This document shows positions 1-7,809 of a DNA stretch of 47,003 bases, in pieces. The position numbers were made by a program, and so were the translations under genes. Source of the stretch: Acidobacteriaceae bacterium (GTDB lineage Bacteria > Acidobacteriota > Terriglobia > Terriglobales > Acidobacteriaceae). The notes under the pieces are model-generated. The model made no database searches and had not been told where the DNA came from. It was given only the letters and a program-made list of their open reading frames with translations. Within the stretch, counting starts at the first letter, position 1, and every line of letters starts with the position of its first letter. The stretch lies in contig JARLFY010000070.1 of NCBI GenBank assembly GCA_031296325.1, positions 1 to 47,003 on the forward strand. Direction: 5' to 3'.

Positions 1-753
1 CTGCGCGTGGTGGCGGTCGATTCGAGTGAGAGATTTCTGGCCGGACTGGCTGGCGTGACCGACCCGGAGCGCAAGCGCAAGGTTATCGGCGGAGAGTTTA
101 TCGCCGTCTTCGACGACGAGGCCAAGAAGATCTTCGAGTCGGAGAAGCACGCAGGCGACGAGATCGCCTGGCTGGTGCAGGGAACGCTCTACCCCGACGT
201 GATCGAGTCGTCCAGCGTGAAGGGGCCTTCGCAGACGATCAAGAGCCACCACAACGTCGGCGGGCTGCCTGCGGATATGAAGCTGAAGCTGATCGAGCCG
301 TTGCGCGACCTATTCAAGGATGAGGTGCGGCGCATCGGGCGCGACCTGGGAATGCCGGAGGAGATTCTGGAACGCCAGCCCTTCCCCGGGCCGGGACTGG
401 CGGTGCGGATTTTGGGCGAGGTCACCGCCGAGCGCGTGGCTCTGTTGCAGGAGGCCGACGCGATTGTGGTCGACGAGATCAAGGCCGCAGGACTCTATCG
501 CAAGGTCTGGCAGTCGTTCGCCGTGCTTCTGCCGGTCAAGAGCGTGGGCGTGATGGGCGACCAGCGAACCTATGGCTACACCTGCTGCGTCCGCGCGGTG
601 GAGAGCGAGGACGGCATGACCGCCGACTGGGCTCCGTTGCCGTACGAGGTTTTGCGCGCCATTTCCAGTCGCATCGTCAGCGAGGTGCGGGGCATCAACC
701 GCGTCGTCTACGACATCACCTCCAAGCCCCCTGGGACGATTGAGTGGGAGTAG
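1..753 (+). CDS. guaA: GMP synthase (glutamine-hydrolysing), C-terminal part
   Basis: Only the last 250 residues are present; the frame is open through base 1, so the gene starts outside the window. GuaA converts XMP to GMP in the cytoplasm using glutamine-derived ammonia and ATP. The part seen is the end of the ATP-pyrophosphatase domain and the dimerisation domain: the conserved [15 protein letters not shown] stretch lies near codon 125 of the visible part, [18 protein letters not shown] follows, and the protein ends in the family-typical [12 protein letters not shown]. The catalytic glutamine amidotransferase domain and the P-loop lie upstream and cannot be judged. It ends 66 bp before the convergent toxin-antitoxin pair, and I see no convincing terminator in that gap. 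Identity is very secure. Confidence 0.97.
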   Translation: MRVVAVDSSERFLAGLAGVTDPERKRKVIGGEFIAVFDDEAKKIFESEKHAGDEIAWLVQGTLYPDVIESSSVKGPSQTIKSHHNVGGLPADMKLKLIEPLRDLFKDEVRRIGRDLGMPEEILERQPFPGPGLAVRILGEVTAERVALLQEADAIVVDEIKAAGLYRKVWQSFAVLLPVKSVGVMGDQRTYGYTCCVRAVESEDGMTADWAPLPYEVLRAISSRIVSEVRGINRVVYDITSKPPGTIEWE

Positions 754-818
754 GCGCGAGCCGGTGCTGGCCGCACGGGCAGAGGCGCTTTGAGCAAGTG
801 CGGGAGATTCGCTGTGGC

Positions 819-1187
819 CTATACGGCGATGCGCATCTCGAATCGCTTGGCAAGGGGTTCGACGATCTGGATCACGCCGTGTCCGGGATTGATCTGTTCG
901 CGTAGACGAAGCAGGCCAAGCTGTCGGAGTTTATTTACGTCTCTGGTCACCGAACCGCGATTGCGGCCCAACTCCTCTGCCAGTGCAGAGACGCTCATCG
1001 GCCGCTTGCGTGCCACCTGACAGAGGCGGATGCGCTCTGTCGTCAGGCACTCGATCATATCCAGCGGATCGGCGAAGGTGATGATCTTCTCTGACTCAAG
1101 ACGCTCGCCTCTCAGTCTTCTGGTGACTCGCTCCAGAGAGCGCTGCACATGGCCCTCGAAGCCGTCGTGAAATACTTTAGTCTTCAT
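819..1187 (-). CDS. tumA: TumA-type antitoxin, winged-helix DNA-binding protein
   Basis: A 122-residue protein with a winged helix-turn-helix at about residues 64-95 (MSVSALAEELGRNRGSVTRD, then LRQLGLLRLRE). It resembles the HVO_A0114-type DNA-binding proteins that accompany TumE toxins. The start at 1187 is the ATG that overlaps the end of the upstream toxin gene by 11 bp, which implies translational coupling; the frame stays open further upstream to 1304, but that part only shadows the toxin gene. Expected roles, from the family, are neutralising the partner protein and repressing the shared promoter. The basic N-terminal region (residues 14-30, rich in Arg) has no motif I can name. The family call rests on the HTH layout plus the partner gene; a plain MarR/ArsR-like regulator is the alternative. 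Confidence 0.75.
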   Translation of the reverse strand: MKTKVFHDGFEGHVQRSLERVTRRLRGERLESEKIITFADPLDMIECLTTERIRLCQVARKRPMSVSALAEELGRNRGSVTRDVNKLRQLGLLRLREQINPGHGVIQIVEPLAKRFEMRIAV

Positions 1188-1491
1188 AGCTTCTCCTGAT
1201 CTCCTCTGCCTCGCGATAGAAGCGCTTGGCCGTGGCTGGAAATCCTCGATATGGAAACACCGTAACCTCGCCCATGAAGTGACGCTCGTGGATGCCGTGC
1301 GCATTGTCGTAACCGAGGACGCGCCCCTTGTCTACCTTGGATCGATGCGCCAGAACGAGGGCAAGATTGTATCGAACAACTTCATCTTTCTCGTTGACCC
1401 AGACCTCTTCGCGAAGAGTGCCTATACCACCAGCACAGTGAAATCGCGTCTCGTAGTCGGTATCCTTGCGAAGCTTGTCGCGTCGTGCCAT
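1177..1491 (-). CDS. tumE: TumE-type toxin (DUF6516 family)
   Basis: A 104-residue protein, the first gene of a two-gene unit. The hallmark is YDNAHGIHERHFMGEV at residues 61-76, the His-rich block typical of the TumE/DUF6516 family, followed by a segment with Phe and Glu (FPYRGFPATAKRFYREAEEI) that closes most members. An Arg/Lys-rich start (MARRDKLRKD) precedes a beta-rich middle with WVNEKDEVVRYNLALVLAHR. Family members occur as the toxin half of small TA modules with an HTH antitoxin directly downstream, which is the order seen here. The biochemical activity of the toxin is not evident from the sequence. The ATG at 1491 gives a 5' leader of about 20 nt from the predicted promoter. I am confident of the family and less so that the copy is active. 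Confidence 0.8.
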   Translation of the reverse strand: MARRDKLRKDTDYETRFHCAGGIGTLREEVWVNEKDEVVRYNLALVLAHRSKVDKGRVLGYDNAHGIHERHFMGEVTVFPYRGFPATAKRFYREAEEIRRSYED

Positions 1492-1516
1492 TGCAAAGAG
1501 ACTACATCAGGCGATG

Positions 1517-1546
1517 CTTATAACGCAACACCTGTGGGCTGGTCAA
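1517..1546 (-). promoter_or_regulatory. Sigma-70-like promoter of the tumE-tumA operon
   Basis: Reading the minus strand, TTGACC (1546-1541) is followed after 18 bases by TATAAG (1522-1517). Both boxes match the sigma-70 consensus in 5 of 6 positions, and the spacing is acceptable. The predicted start of transcription lies near 1510, about 20 nt before the tumE start codon. The site sits in the 81-bp gap behind the phosphoesterase gene, so the TA pair appears to have its own promoter. No clear operator palindrome is visible. Confidence 0.6.
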
Positions 1547-1572
1547 TACGATCTTCTGATTGACGTGCAGGG

Positions 1573-3138
1573 CTACTTGGCGCAGGCGCAGGCGGCGAAG
1601 GCGGCGGCGGAGTCGTGGGCGAGCGAGCAGGTGTACTGCGGCCAGGCGAGTTGCAGGATCTTCGAGAGGTCGCCGGGGAAGTAGTTGCGCAGGTAGGCTT
1701 GGCTGGCCGGGGTCTTCGCGGCGGGGTCGGCCTCCAGCGCGGGGATCAGCGTGGACAGCGAGGCCGCGTCGAAGGCTGGCTCGTGGTAGGTCGTCGAGTA
1801 GGTGTACTCGGGAACCCAGATCGTCGCAAGGCCGGTTGTGTTCGAGGCCATGACCACGGTGTAGTCGGCGAGCGATGCCGTCGCCGGGTCGATCGAGGCC
1901 AGAGTGAAGGTGGGGCGATTGCCGTTGACCGGCGTGATCGACGCGACAACCTTCAGCGGAACGCCTGCGGCGGGCAAAGTAACGGCTGCGGGAACTGCGT
2001 TCGGCGTAGTAGAGACTGCGTTCGGCGTAGTAGACGCTGGGCTTGGCTGGCCGACGGACTCCGGTGTGAGCAGACGCATCTCGTCGGCGTGGGTGTGGCC
2101 GAAGAGGGCGAGGCGGACGACGTCGGCGTTCTGCGCCAGCAGGTTGGCCATGGACTCGTTGGCGAGAAACATCTGCGGTTTGGCTCCGGCGCAGACGTTG
2201 GCGAACTTGCGCGCCGTGGCGTAGAGATCCACGCCGGGCGGGATGTGTCCCATCACCCAGACACGCTCGTGTTGTTGGCGGGCGTGGGCGATCTGCTCGG
2301 CCAGCCAAGCAAGCTGCGCTGCGGCGGGCGCGGGGTCGGTCTTGCCGGAGCAGGTGGCGTACTTGCCGCTGAAGAAGAGATCGTCGATAACCAGCAGCCG
2401 CGTGTGCGGGACGGCGGCGAGCGGGACGCTGTAGTTGCCTCCGGCGGCGAAGTCGCTGACAGCGGCGGCACGCTCTGCCGGAGCGAGATCAGCGGGCAGC
2501 GACTCGCCGATGACCTTGGCGACCAGCCCGAGAAAGGCGTCGTGCGTCGCGTCGAGCGCGTAGTCGGCGCAGCCGGAGTCGTTGTTTCCCATGGCGATGT
2601 AGAGCGGAACTCCGGGCAGAGCCGCGCGCAGGGTCGTCGCGATGGTGCGAATGGTCTTCTCGGTGAAGGCGGTGTAGTCGGCGGGGCTGGCCTTGGGCAG
2701 CAGCGCCTTGTACTTGCAGTCGAAGGAGTGGGCCAGAAGGTCGCCGCTCAGGGTGATGAACTTGGCCTGCGCCGCGTTGGCGTGGATCGCCGCGAGGCTC
2801 GACTGCCAGAGAACCCAGGACGTGTCGATGCCGCGCGTGGGACAGGACTTTTGCAGTGCGGCGAAGTCCTGTGCCTCTGTTGGCGATGCGGGCGCGGAGA
2901 GAATCGCGGGCCACTCGGCGGCGGGCGCGGCGTTTAACTTCGCCACCTTGGCCGGATCAGCGAAGGGATCCAGATGTACGTCGGAGAGCAGCAATGCAGG
3001 GACGTTCGCACTGGGCTTTGCGCTGGCGACCGGCGCTGCGGGATTGCCTGACGCGGGCGACTGCGCGGTTGCAACGGCGATGGAACAGGCGACGAGAAGA
3101 GAGAGCAGGCTCAGTCGGACGGATTTCGTTGCGATCAT
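1573..3138 (-). CDS. Secreted calcineurin-like metallophosphoesterase
   Basis: A 521-residue protein. The ATG at 3138 is chosen because it follows a GAGG ribosome-binding site and starts a clear signal peptide (MIATKSVRLSLLSLLVACSI, cleavage after ATAQ); the frame is open further upstream but without such signals. All the metal-site motifs of the calcineurin-like superfamily are present in order: SDVHLDPF (D-x-H), SGDLLAH, GNND, GHIPPG and FGHTHADE. The layout, with the long stretch between the first two motifs and Cys residues that could pair, resembles acid sphingomyelinase-like phosphodiesterases. The substrate is unknown; a periplasmic or outer-membrane phosphoester or phospholipid is likely. 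After the last motif a Ser/Thr/Pro-rich linker holds two copies of a 7-residue repeat. The gene appears monocistronic. Confidence 0.85.
   Translation of the reverse strand: MIATKSVRLSLLSLLVACSIAVATAQSPASGNPAAPVASAKPSANVPALLLSDVHLDPFADPAKVAKLNAAPAAEWPAILSAPASPTEAQDFAALQKSCPTRGIDTSWVLWQSSLAAIHANAAQAKFITLSGDLLAHSFDCKYKALLPKASPADYTAFTEKTIRTIATTLRAALPGVPLYIAMGNNDSGCADYALDATHDAFLGLVAKVIGESLPADLAPAERAAAVSDFAAGGNYSVPLAAVPHTRLLVIDDLFFSGKYATCSGKTDPAPAAAQLAWLAEQIAHARQQHERVWVMGHIPPGVDLYATARKFANVCAGAKPQMFLANESMANLLAQNADVVRLALFGHTHADEMRLLTPESVGQPSPASTTPNAVSTTPNAVPAAVTLPAAGVPLKVVASITPVNGNRPTFTLASIDPATASLADYTVVMASNTTGLATIWVPEYTYSTTYHEPAFDAASLSTLIPALEADPAAKTPASQAYLRNYFPGDLSKILQLAWPQYTCSLAHDSAAAFAACACAK
1994..2035. 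repeat. 21-bp tandem duplication inside the phosphoesterase gene
   Basis: Two direct copies of a 21-bp unit (1994-2014 and 2015-2035) differ only at the last base. On the coding strand they encode two in-frame copies of STTPNAV in a Ser/Thr/Pro-rich linker behind the GHTH motif. The duplication keeps the frame, so it only lengthens the linker. It is a candidate for slippage-driven length variation. Confidence 0.85.
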
Positions 3139-3285
3139 CGTGCGCCTCGGAAATGGTTCTATGGAATGAATTAGATCATTTTCACTGTTACGGCAGAATG
3201 ACAAATCATTTCTTGCCCGTAGCCATTCCGGAAGATCTCCAGTCTCGCTTCAAGTCGTTGTTGTCTTTGATCATATAAATCAGCG

Positions 3286-3331
3286 CTAAATCTTTCTCTG
3301 GAGGGGCGTCCCCCTCCAGAGAAAGATTTAG
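3286..3331 (-). terminator. Strong hairpin just after trpB
   Basis: A 21-bp perfect inverted repeat (arms 3286-3306 and 3311-3331) with a 4-nt loop (CGTC). It starts one base after the trpB stop codon on the minus strand. The following minus-strand sequence is AT-rich but has only a poor T-run, so termination is inferred from position and stem strength. The stem could also protect the 3' end of the transcript. Confidence 0.7.
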
Positions 3332-3332
3332 G

Positions 3333-4691
3333 TTACAGAATGACGGGAAGGCCGGCGAGGGCCATGGCAATCTCTTCGGCGGGATAGTCGTAGTTCTCCA
3401 GCAGGCCTGCCTGATAGTTGATGTAGGACTGCATGTCGAAGTTTCCGTGGCCGGAGAGGTTGAAGAGGATGGTGCGCGGCTTGCCCTCGCGTTTGGCCTC
3501 CAGCGCCTCGTAGATCGCCCCGGCAATCGCGTGGTTGGACTCCGGCGCGGGGACGATTCCCTCGGCGCGGGCGAACTGGATTCCGGCGGCGAAGGCATCG
3601 AGTTGCTGCACCGAGGTCGCCTCGATCAGCCCGAGATCCATGACATGCGAGACCAGCGGAGCCATGCCGTGGTAGCGCAGACCTCCCGCATGGATTCCCG
3701 GCGGCATGAAGGCGCTGCCCAGGGTGTGCATCTTGACCAGTGGCGTGAGACGTCCGGTGTCGCCGAAGTCGTAGGTGAACTGTCCCTTGGTCAGGCTGGG
3801 GCAGGCCGAGGGTTCCACCGCGACGATGCGTGCGTGGCTCAGTCCCTTCAGGTTGCGCCCGATGTAGGGCATGGCGAGACCGGCGAAGTTCGAGCCGCCC
3901 CCGGTGCAGGCCATGATGACGTCGGGTTCTTCGCCCGCCAGCGCCATCTGCTCGATCGCCTCCAGACCAATGACGGTCTGGTGCAGCATGACGTGGTTCA
4001 AAACGCTGCCCAGAGCGTACTTCGTATTCGGATCCTTTGCCGCGATCTCGACCGCCTCGGAGATGGCAATGCCCAGCGAGCCGTTGGAGTCGGGGTGTGC
4101 GGCCAGAATCGCGCGTCCCACCTCGGTCTCGACGCTGGGGCTGGCCGTGACGCTAGCTCCGTAGGTCTCCATCAGGGCGCGGCGATAGGGCTTCTGGTCG
4201 TAGCTGACGCGCACCATGTAGACCTTGCACTCCATGTCGAAGAAGGCGCAGGCCATGGCCAGCGACGATCCCCACTGGCCCGCTCCGGTCTCGGTGGAGA
4301 GGCGCTTGGTTCCGGCCTGCTTATTGTAAAACGCCTGCGGAACGGCGGTGTTCGGCTTGTGCGAACCGGCTGGACTGACGCCCTCGTTCTTGTAGTAGAT
4401 GTGCGCGGGAGTGTCCAGAGCCTTCTCCAAACGGCGCGCGCGATAGAGGGGCGAGGGACGCCACTGTGCATAGACCTGACGTACTTCGTCGGGAATCTCG
4501 ATCTCGCGCTCCGTGCTGACCTCTTGCTCGATCAGGCTCATGGGAAAGAGCGGAGCAAGATCGTCGGGGCCAAGCGGCTTCAGCGTTCCGGGATGAAGCG
4601 GGGGAGCCATCGGCTTCGGCAGATCGGCTGCAATGTTGTACCAGGCTAGAGGGATGCGATCCTGCGGCAGATTGAACTGAATCTTTTCCAT
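3333..4691 (-). CDS. trpB: Tryptophan synthase beta chain, TrpB2 type
   Basis: A 452-residue PLP enzyme that joins indole and serine to make tryptophan. The length, the N-terminal extension (about 100 residues before the PLP lysine) and the motif AGSHKPNTA, with the PLP-binding Lys at residue 112, fit the TrpB2 class rather than the roughly 400-residue TrpB1 class. The phosphate-binding loop is CTGGGSNFAG, and the Glu-bearing TETGAGQWGSSLA segment is present. No trpA or other trp gene is adjacent, which is usual for TrpB2; such stand-alone enzymes are thought to salvage free indole. The ATG at 4691 begins the conserved MEKIQFNLPQDRIPLAWYN; the frame runs on upstream without homology. It is divergent from the cysteine desulfurase with a 172-bp shared upstream region. 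Confidence 0.93.
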   Translation of the reverse strand: MEKIQFNLPQDRIPLAWYNIAADLPKPMAPPLHPGTLKPLGPDDLAPLFPMSLIEQEVSTEREIEIPDEVRQVYAQWRPSPLYRARRLEKALDTPAHIYYKNEGVSPAGSHKPNTAVPQAFYNKQAGTKRLSTETGAGQWGSSLAMACAFFDMECKVYMVRVSYDQKPYRRALMETYGASVTASPSVETEVGRAILAAHPDSNGSLGIAISEAVEIAAKDPNTKYALGSVLNHVMLHQTVIGLEAIEQMALAGEEPDVIMACTGGGSNFAGLAMPYIGRNLKGLSHARIVAVEPSACPSLTKGQFTYDFGDTGRLTPLVKMHTLGSAFMPPGIHAGGLRYHGMAPLVSHVMDLGLIEATSVQQLDAFAAGIQFARAEGIVPAPESNHAIAGAIYEALEAKREGKPRTILFNLSGHGNFDMQSYINYQAGLLENYDYPAEEIAMALAGLPVIL

Positions 4692-4863
4692 GGGCAACAT
4701 TTTACAGACAGTACACGTCGGTTGGCTGACGGCGCGAAAAATTCCTGACGCCGATCCACAGCGCACGACTTGAGAGCATGGGGTGGCGAAGAGACGATTC
4801 CAGAGATGACACTGTTTCATGCGAGAGGCTCGGTTTCAAGGAGTGCAGCGTAAACTGAGGCTG

Positions 4864-6069
4864 ATGCAAAGAATCTACCTCGACGCCAACGCCACAACGC
4901 CCCTGCTTCCCGAGGTCCTGGAAGCGATGCGTCCTTACTGGACGGAGTCCTTTGGCAACGCCAGTTCCATTCACCAGCAGGGACAGCAGGCTCGCGCCGC
5001 CGTGGACCGTGCGCGCGAGTCGGTCGCCGCTCTGTTGAACGGCCGCGCGGCGGAGGTCGTCTTCACCTCGGGCGGCACGGAGAGCGACAATCTCGCGCTC
5101 TTTGGAGGAATGGGCGGAACTCTCGCTGCGGGCGATCACCTCATTACCAGTTGCATCGAGCACCACGCCGTGTTGCACGCGGCGGAGGCTCTGGCGGAGC
5201 GCGGAGTCGACGTTACCTTTTTGCCCTGCACGGCTGAAGGCGTTGTCGAGCCGGCTGCGCTTGCGGCTTCGCTTCGTCCCAACACGCGGCTGGTCAGCGT
5301 AATGCTCGCCAACAATGAGACGGGAGCGATTCAGCCGGTGCGAGAGCTGGCCGATCTCGCCCACGCCGCCGGAGCGCTCTTCCACACCGACGCGGTGCAG
5401 GCGGCGGGCAAGATGCCGCTGGATGTTAAGGCTCTGGGCTGCGATCTGTTGAGCATCTCCGGACACAAGATGTACGCTCCGCAGGGGACGGGAGCGCTCT
5501 TCGTGCGGCGCAACGTGCGTCTACAGCCGCTCTTCTTCGGCGGCAGGCATGAGCGCGGGCGTCGCCCTGGCACGGAGAACGTCGCCGGGATCGTTGGACT
5601 GGGCAAGGCCGCCGAACTGGCGCGGACGTGGCTCGCCGCCGGAGCGGAAGGGGGCGATGGGAAGCCGGAGAGTCCGCAGGCGCTTGCCGCGCTGCGCGAT
5701 CGATTGGAGCAGGGAATCCTTGCCCAGGTCGAGCAGTCAGGCGTGAACGGCGGCGAGGCTGCGCGAGTGGGAAACACCAGCAATCTCTACTTCGATCACG
5801 TGGAGGCCGAGGCGCTGGTCATTGCGCTGGATCTGAAGGGGCTGGCGATCTCGGGCGGATCGGCCTGCCAGTCAGGCGCGACCGAACCCTCGCATGTACT
5901 CACCGCAATGGGGCTGAGTCCTGCGCGCGCACGAGCCAGTGTGCGCCTCTCGCTCAGCCGCTTGACCACCGAGGCCGAGATAGACTGTGCGCTTGTCCTG
6001 ATTCCCGCCGCAGTAGCCCGTCTGCGCGAACTGAGCCCCAGTTGGCAGCGTTCGCATTCGTCCAGATGA
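4864..6069 (+). CDS. Cysteine desulfurase, NifS/IscS family
   Basis: A 401-residue PLP enzyme that takes sulfur from cysteine as an enzyme persulfide for Fe-S clusters or tRNA thiolation, leaving alanine. Seen in order: DANATTPL at the N-terminus, GGTESDNLAL, the PLP-stacking His in CIEHHAVLHAAEAL, SISGHKMYAPQGTGAL with the PLP Lys at residue 202, RRPGTENVAG, and the active-site loop SGGSACQSGATEPSHVL with the sulfur-accepting Cys335. The ATG at 4864 has GAGG just upstream and fits the conserved N-terminus better than the first in-frame codon at 4819. No IscU, IscR or SufE gene is next to it, so the recipient of the sulfur is not shown by context. It converges with the efflux operon across 133 bp with no clear terminator. 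Confidence 0.94.
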   Translation: MQRIYLDANATTPLLPEVLEAMRPYWTESFGNASSIHQQGQQARAAVDRARESVAALLNGRAAEVVFTSGGTESDNLALFGGMGGTLAAGDHLITSCIEHHAVLHAAEALAERGVDVTFLPCTAEGVVEPAALAASLRPNTRLVSVMLANNETGAIQPVRELADLAHAAGALFHTDAVQAAGKMPLDVKALGCDLLSISGHKMYAPQGTGALFVRRNVRLQPLFFGGRHERGRRPGTENVAGIVGLGKAAELARTWLAAGAEGGDGKPESPQALAALRDRLEQGILAQVEQSGVNGGEAARVGNTSNLYFDHVEAEALVIALDLKGLAISGGSACQSGATEPSHVLTAMGLSPARARASVRLSLSRLTTEAEIDCALVLIPAAVARLRELSPSWQRSHSSR

Positions 6070-6202
6070 CCTCTGCGACTACAAGTTAAAGTACGTGATG
6101 GGTTACTGTTCTTGCCAGAGAAATCGTAGAGATACCCCCTGTAAATCTTGTGGGTAAAGAATCTGGAATCATAGCGTTGTAGGGATGTATCTGTGCGTAA
6201 GG

Positions 6203-7783
6203 TTACTTCTGTGGGGCAAGCTCCGCTGCGGTTGGCTTCTGCGAAATCTGTTCCGGCGTGGGGAGCTGCGAGCTGTCCCAGCCTCCGCCGAGGGCTTCGA
6301 TAAGTTGCACGGAGGCGGTCATCGCCTGCGTATGCAGGGTCGCCAGCGTCTGGCGATCGGCCAGCAGCGTGGTCTGCGTCGTGACGACGTTGAGGTAGGG
6401 ATCGACTCCGGTCTCGTAGCGCGCCGTCTCCAGATCGACCAGATGCTGCGCGGTCTGCTCGGCGAGCTGTTGCTGCGCGATCTGCTGCGCGAGGATGCGC
6501 TCGGCGGCGAGGGCGTCCTCGACCTGCTCGAAGGCGGCGAGGACGGTCTGGCGGTAGGCTGCGACGTCGGCGTTGTAGATCGCCGTGTACTGCTGTGCGG
6601 TGGCGCGTTGCAGTCCTCCCTCGTATAGCGTTTCGGAGAAGCCTCCGCCGACCGACCAGAGTCGGCTGGGCCAGTCAAAGAGATGCTTCAGCGTCGAACT
6701 CTCCAGACCAGCCGCTGCGCTCAGCGTGACGGTGGGGTAGAAGGCGGTGTCTGCAACGCCGATGGCTGCGTTGGCCGAGGCCATGGTGCGCTCGCTGGCG
6801 GCGATGTCCGGCCTGCGCTCCAGTAGTTGCGAGGGAACGCCGATGGGAATCGCTGGCGGCGCGGCGTTGAGCGCGCGCACGGGAATGGAGAACGACGAGG
6901 GATCGCTGCCGACGAGTACAGCAATGGCGTGTTCATACTGCGCGCGAGCTACGCCTAGATTGGTGGCGGCGGCCTGCGCGTTCTGCAAGGTGTTTTGCGC
7001 CGCGACGACCGCGCTCTCGTCGCCGACTCCGGTCTCGTACTGCGCGCGCGTCAGATCGTACGCCTTCTGATCGTCGGCGATGGTCTGCTCATAGACTGCG
7101 GCGAGCGCGTCCTGCCCGCGCAACTCGAAAAAGTAGACGGCGAGGCTGGCCTGTTCGGTAAGCCGTTCGCCTTCGAGATCGGCTGCGCTGACCTGCGCAT
7201 TCATCTGCGCCTCGTGAATCTGGCCGTGAATTCGCCCCCACAGATCCGGCTCCCAACTGGCGTTGAAGGGCAGCGAGGTGAGGTTGCTCTGCGTCTTCGC
7301 TCCGCTGGAACTTCCCGTATTGGCCGAGGCCTGTGAGCGCGTAAACGACGGCCCAAGCGTTACGGTGGGGAAGAGCTGCGAATGAACCTCGCCGACGATG
7401 GCGCGCGCCTGCATGAAGTTCTCGAAGTACTGCTTGATCGTCTGATTATCGATGTTGAGCTTGTCTTCCAGCGCGTTCAGCTCGGAGTCGCTGTAGATCT
7501 CCCACCACTTGCCATGCAGCATGGCGTCTTGCGGATTGGCGACCTTCCACTCTCCTGCGGCTGCGGGCTGAGGCGCAGAGCTGGCTTCTGGCTTTGGCGA
7601 TTGCGTCTTCGACGACGGCACCGCAGCAGGCGGCAGAGCGGCGGGCGACTCCTTGTAGGTCGCAGGAGTCGGGGCCTGCGCCAGCGCGGGAGGCCTCTGA
7701 TACTTCGGCCCGACGTGGCATCCGGCGGTCAGAAGCAGGACCGCCAGTGCGGAGGGAATTGCTGCGCGGAGATGAAGGTTCAT
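6203..7783 (-). CDS. Outer-membrane efflux lipoprotein, NodT/OprM type
   Basis: A 526-residue TolC-like channel subunit. It starts with a lipoprotein signal (MNLHLRAAIPSALAVLLLTAGC, lipobox LTAGC) and then VGPKYQRPP, the typical opening of the NodT/OprM branch. A Pro/Ala/Ser-rich stretch follows, then ELNALEDKLNIDNQTIKQYF, the long alpha-barrel helices (MQARAIVGEVHSQLFPTV and EQTIADDQKAYDLTRAQYETG) and the second OEP repeat with GVPSQLLERRPDIAASE. It is the last gene of the minus-strand RND operon, 26 bp after the second permease, and would form the exit duct for that pump. A GGAAG ribosome-binding site precedes the ATG. A Pro/Gln/Lys-rich tail ends the protein. Confidence 0.94.
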   Translation of the reverse strand: MNLHLRAAIPSALAVLLLTAGCHVGPKYQRPPALAQAPTPATYKESPAALPPAAVPSSKTQSPKPEASSAPQPAAAGEWKVANPQDAMLHGKWWEIYSDSELNALEDKLNIDNQTIKQYFENFMQARAIVGEVHSQLFPTVTLGPSFTRSQASANTGSSSGAKTQSNLTSLPFNASWEPDLWGRIHGQIHEAQMNAQVSAADLEGERLTEQASLAVYFFELRGQDALAAVYEQTIADDQKAYDLTRAQYETGVGDESAVVAAQNTLQNAQAAATNLGVARAQYEHAIAVLVGSDPSSFSIPVRALNAAPPAIPIGVPSQLLERRPDIAASERTMASANAAIGVADTAFYPTVTLSAAAGLESSTLKHLFDWPSRLWSVGGGFSETLYEGGLQRATAQQYTAIYNADVAAYRQTVLAAFEQVEDALAAERILAQQIAQQQLAEQTAQHLVDLETARYETGVDPYLNVVTTQTTLLADRQTLATLHTQAMTASVQLIEALGGGWDSSQLPTPEQISQKPTAAELAPQK

Positions 7784-7809
7784 AGTTTTACTTCCATGGT
7801 TCGTAAATT

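Noticed and set aside
1615..2937. A 440-codon plus-strand frame opposite the phosphoesterase gene
   Set aside because: Gly/Arg/Val-rich antisense shadow; the opposite strand has a signal peptide and all five phosphoesterase motifs.
3190..3235. GCAGAATGACAAATCATTTC, similar to the tail of the dispersed repeat
   Set aside because: Only the tail resembles the family; head, spacer and core stem are missing, so it is at most a remnant.
4699..4704. TAAAAT on the minus strand before trpB
   Set aside because: Lies 8 nt before the start codon and has no -35 partner at the right distance.
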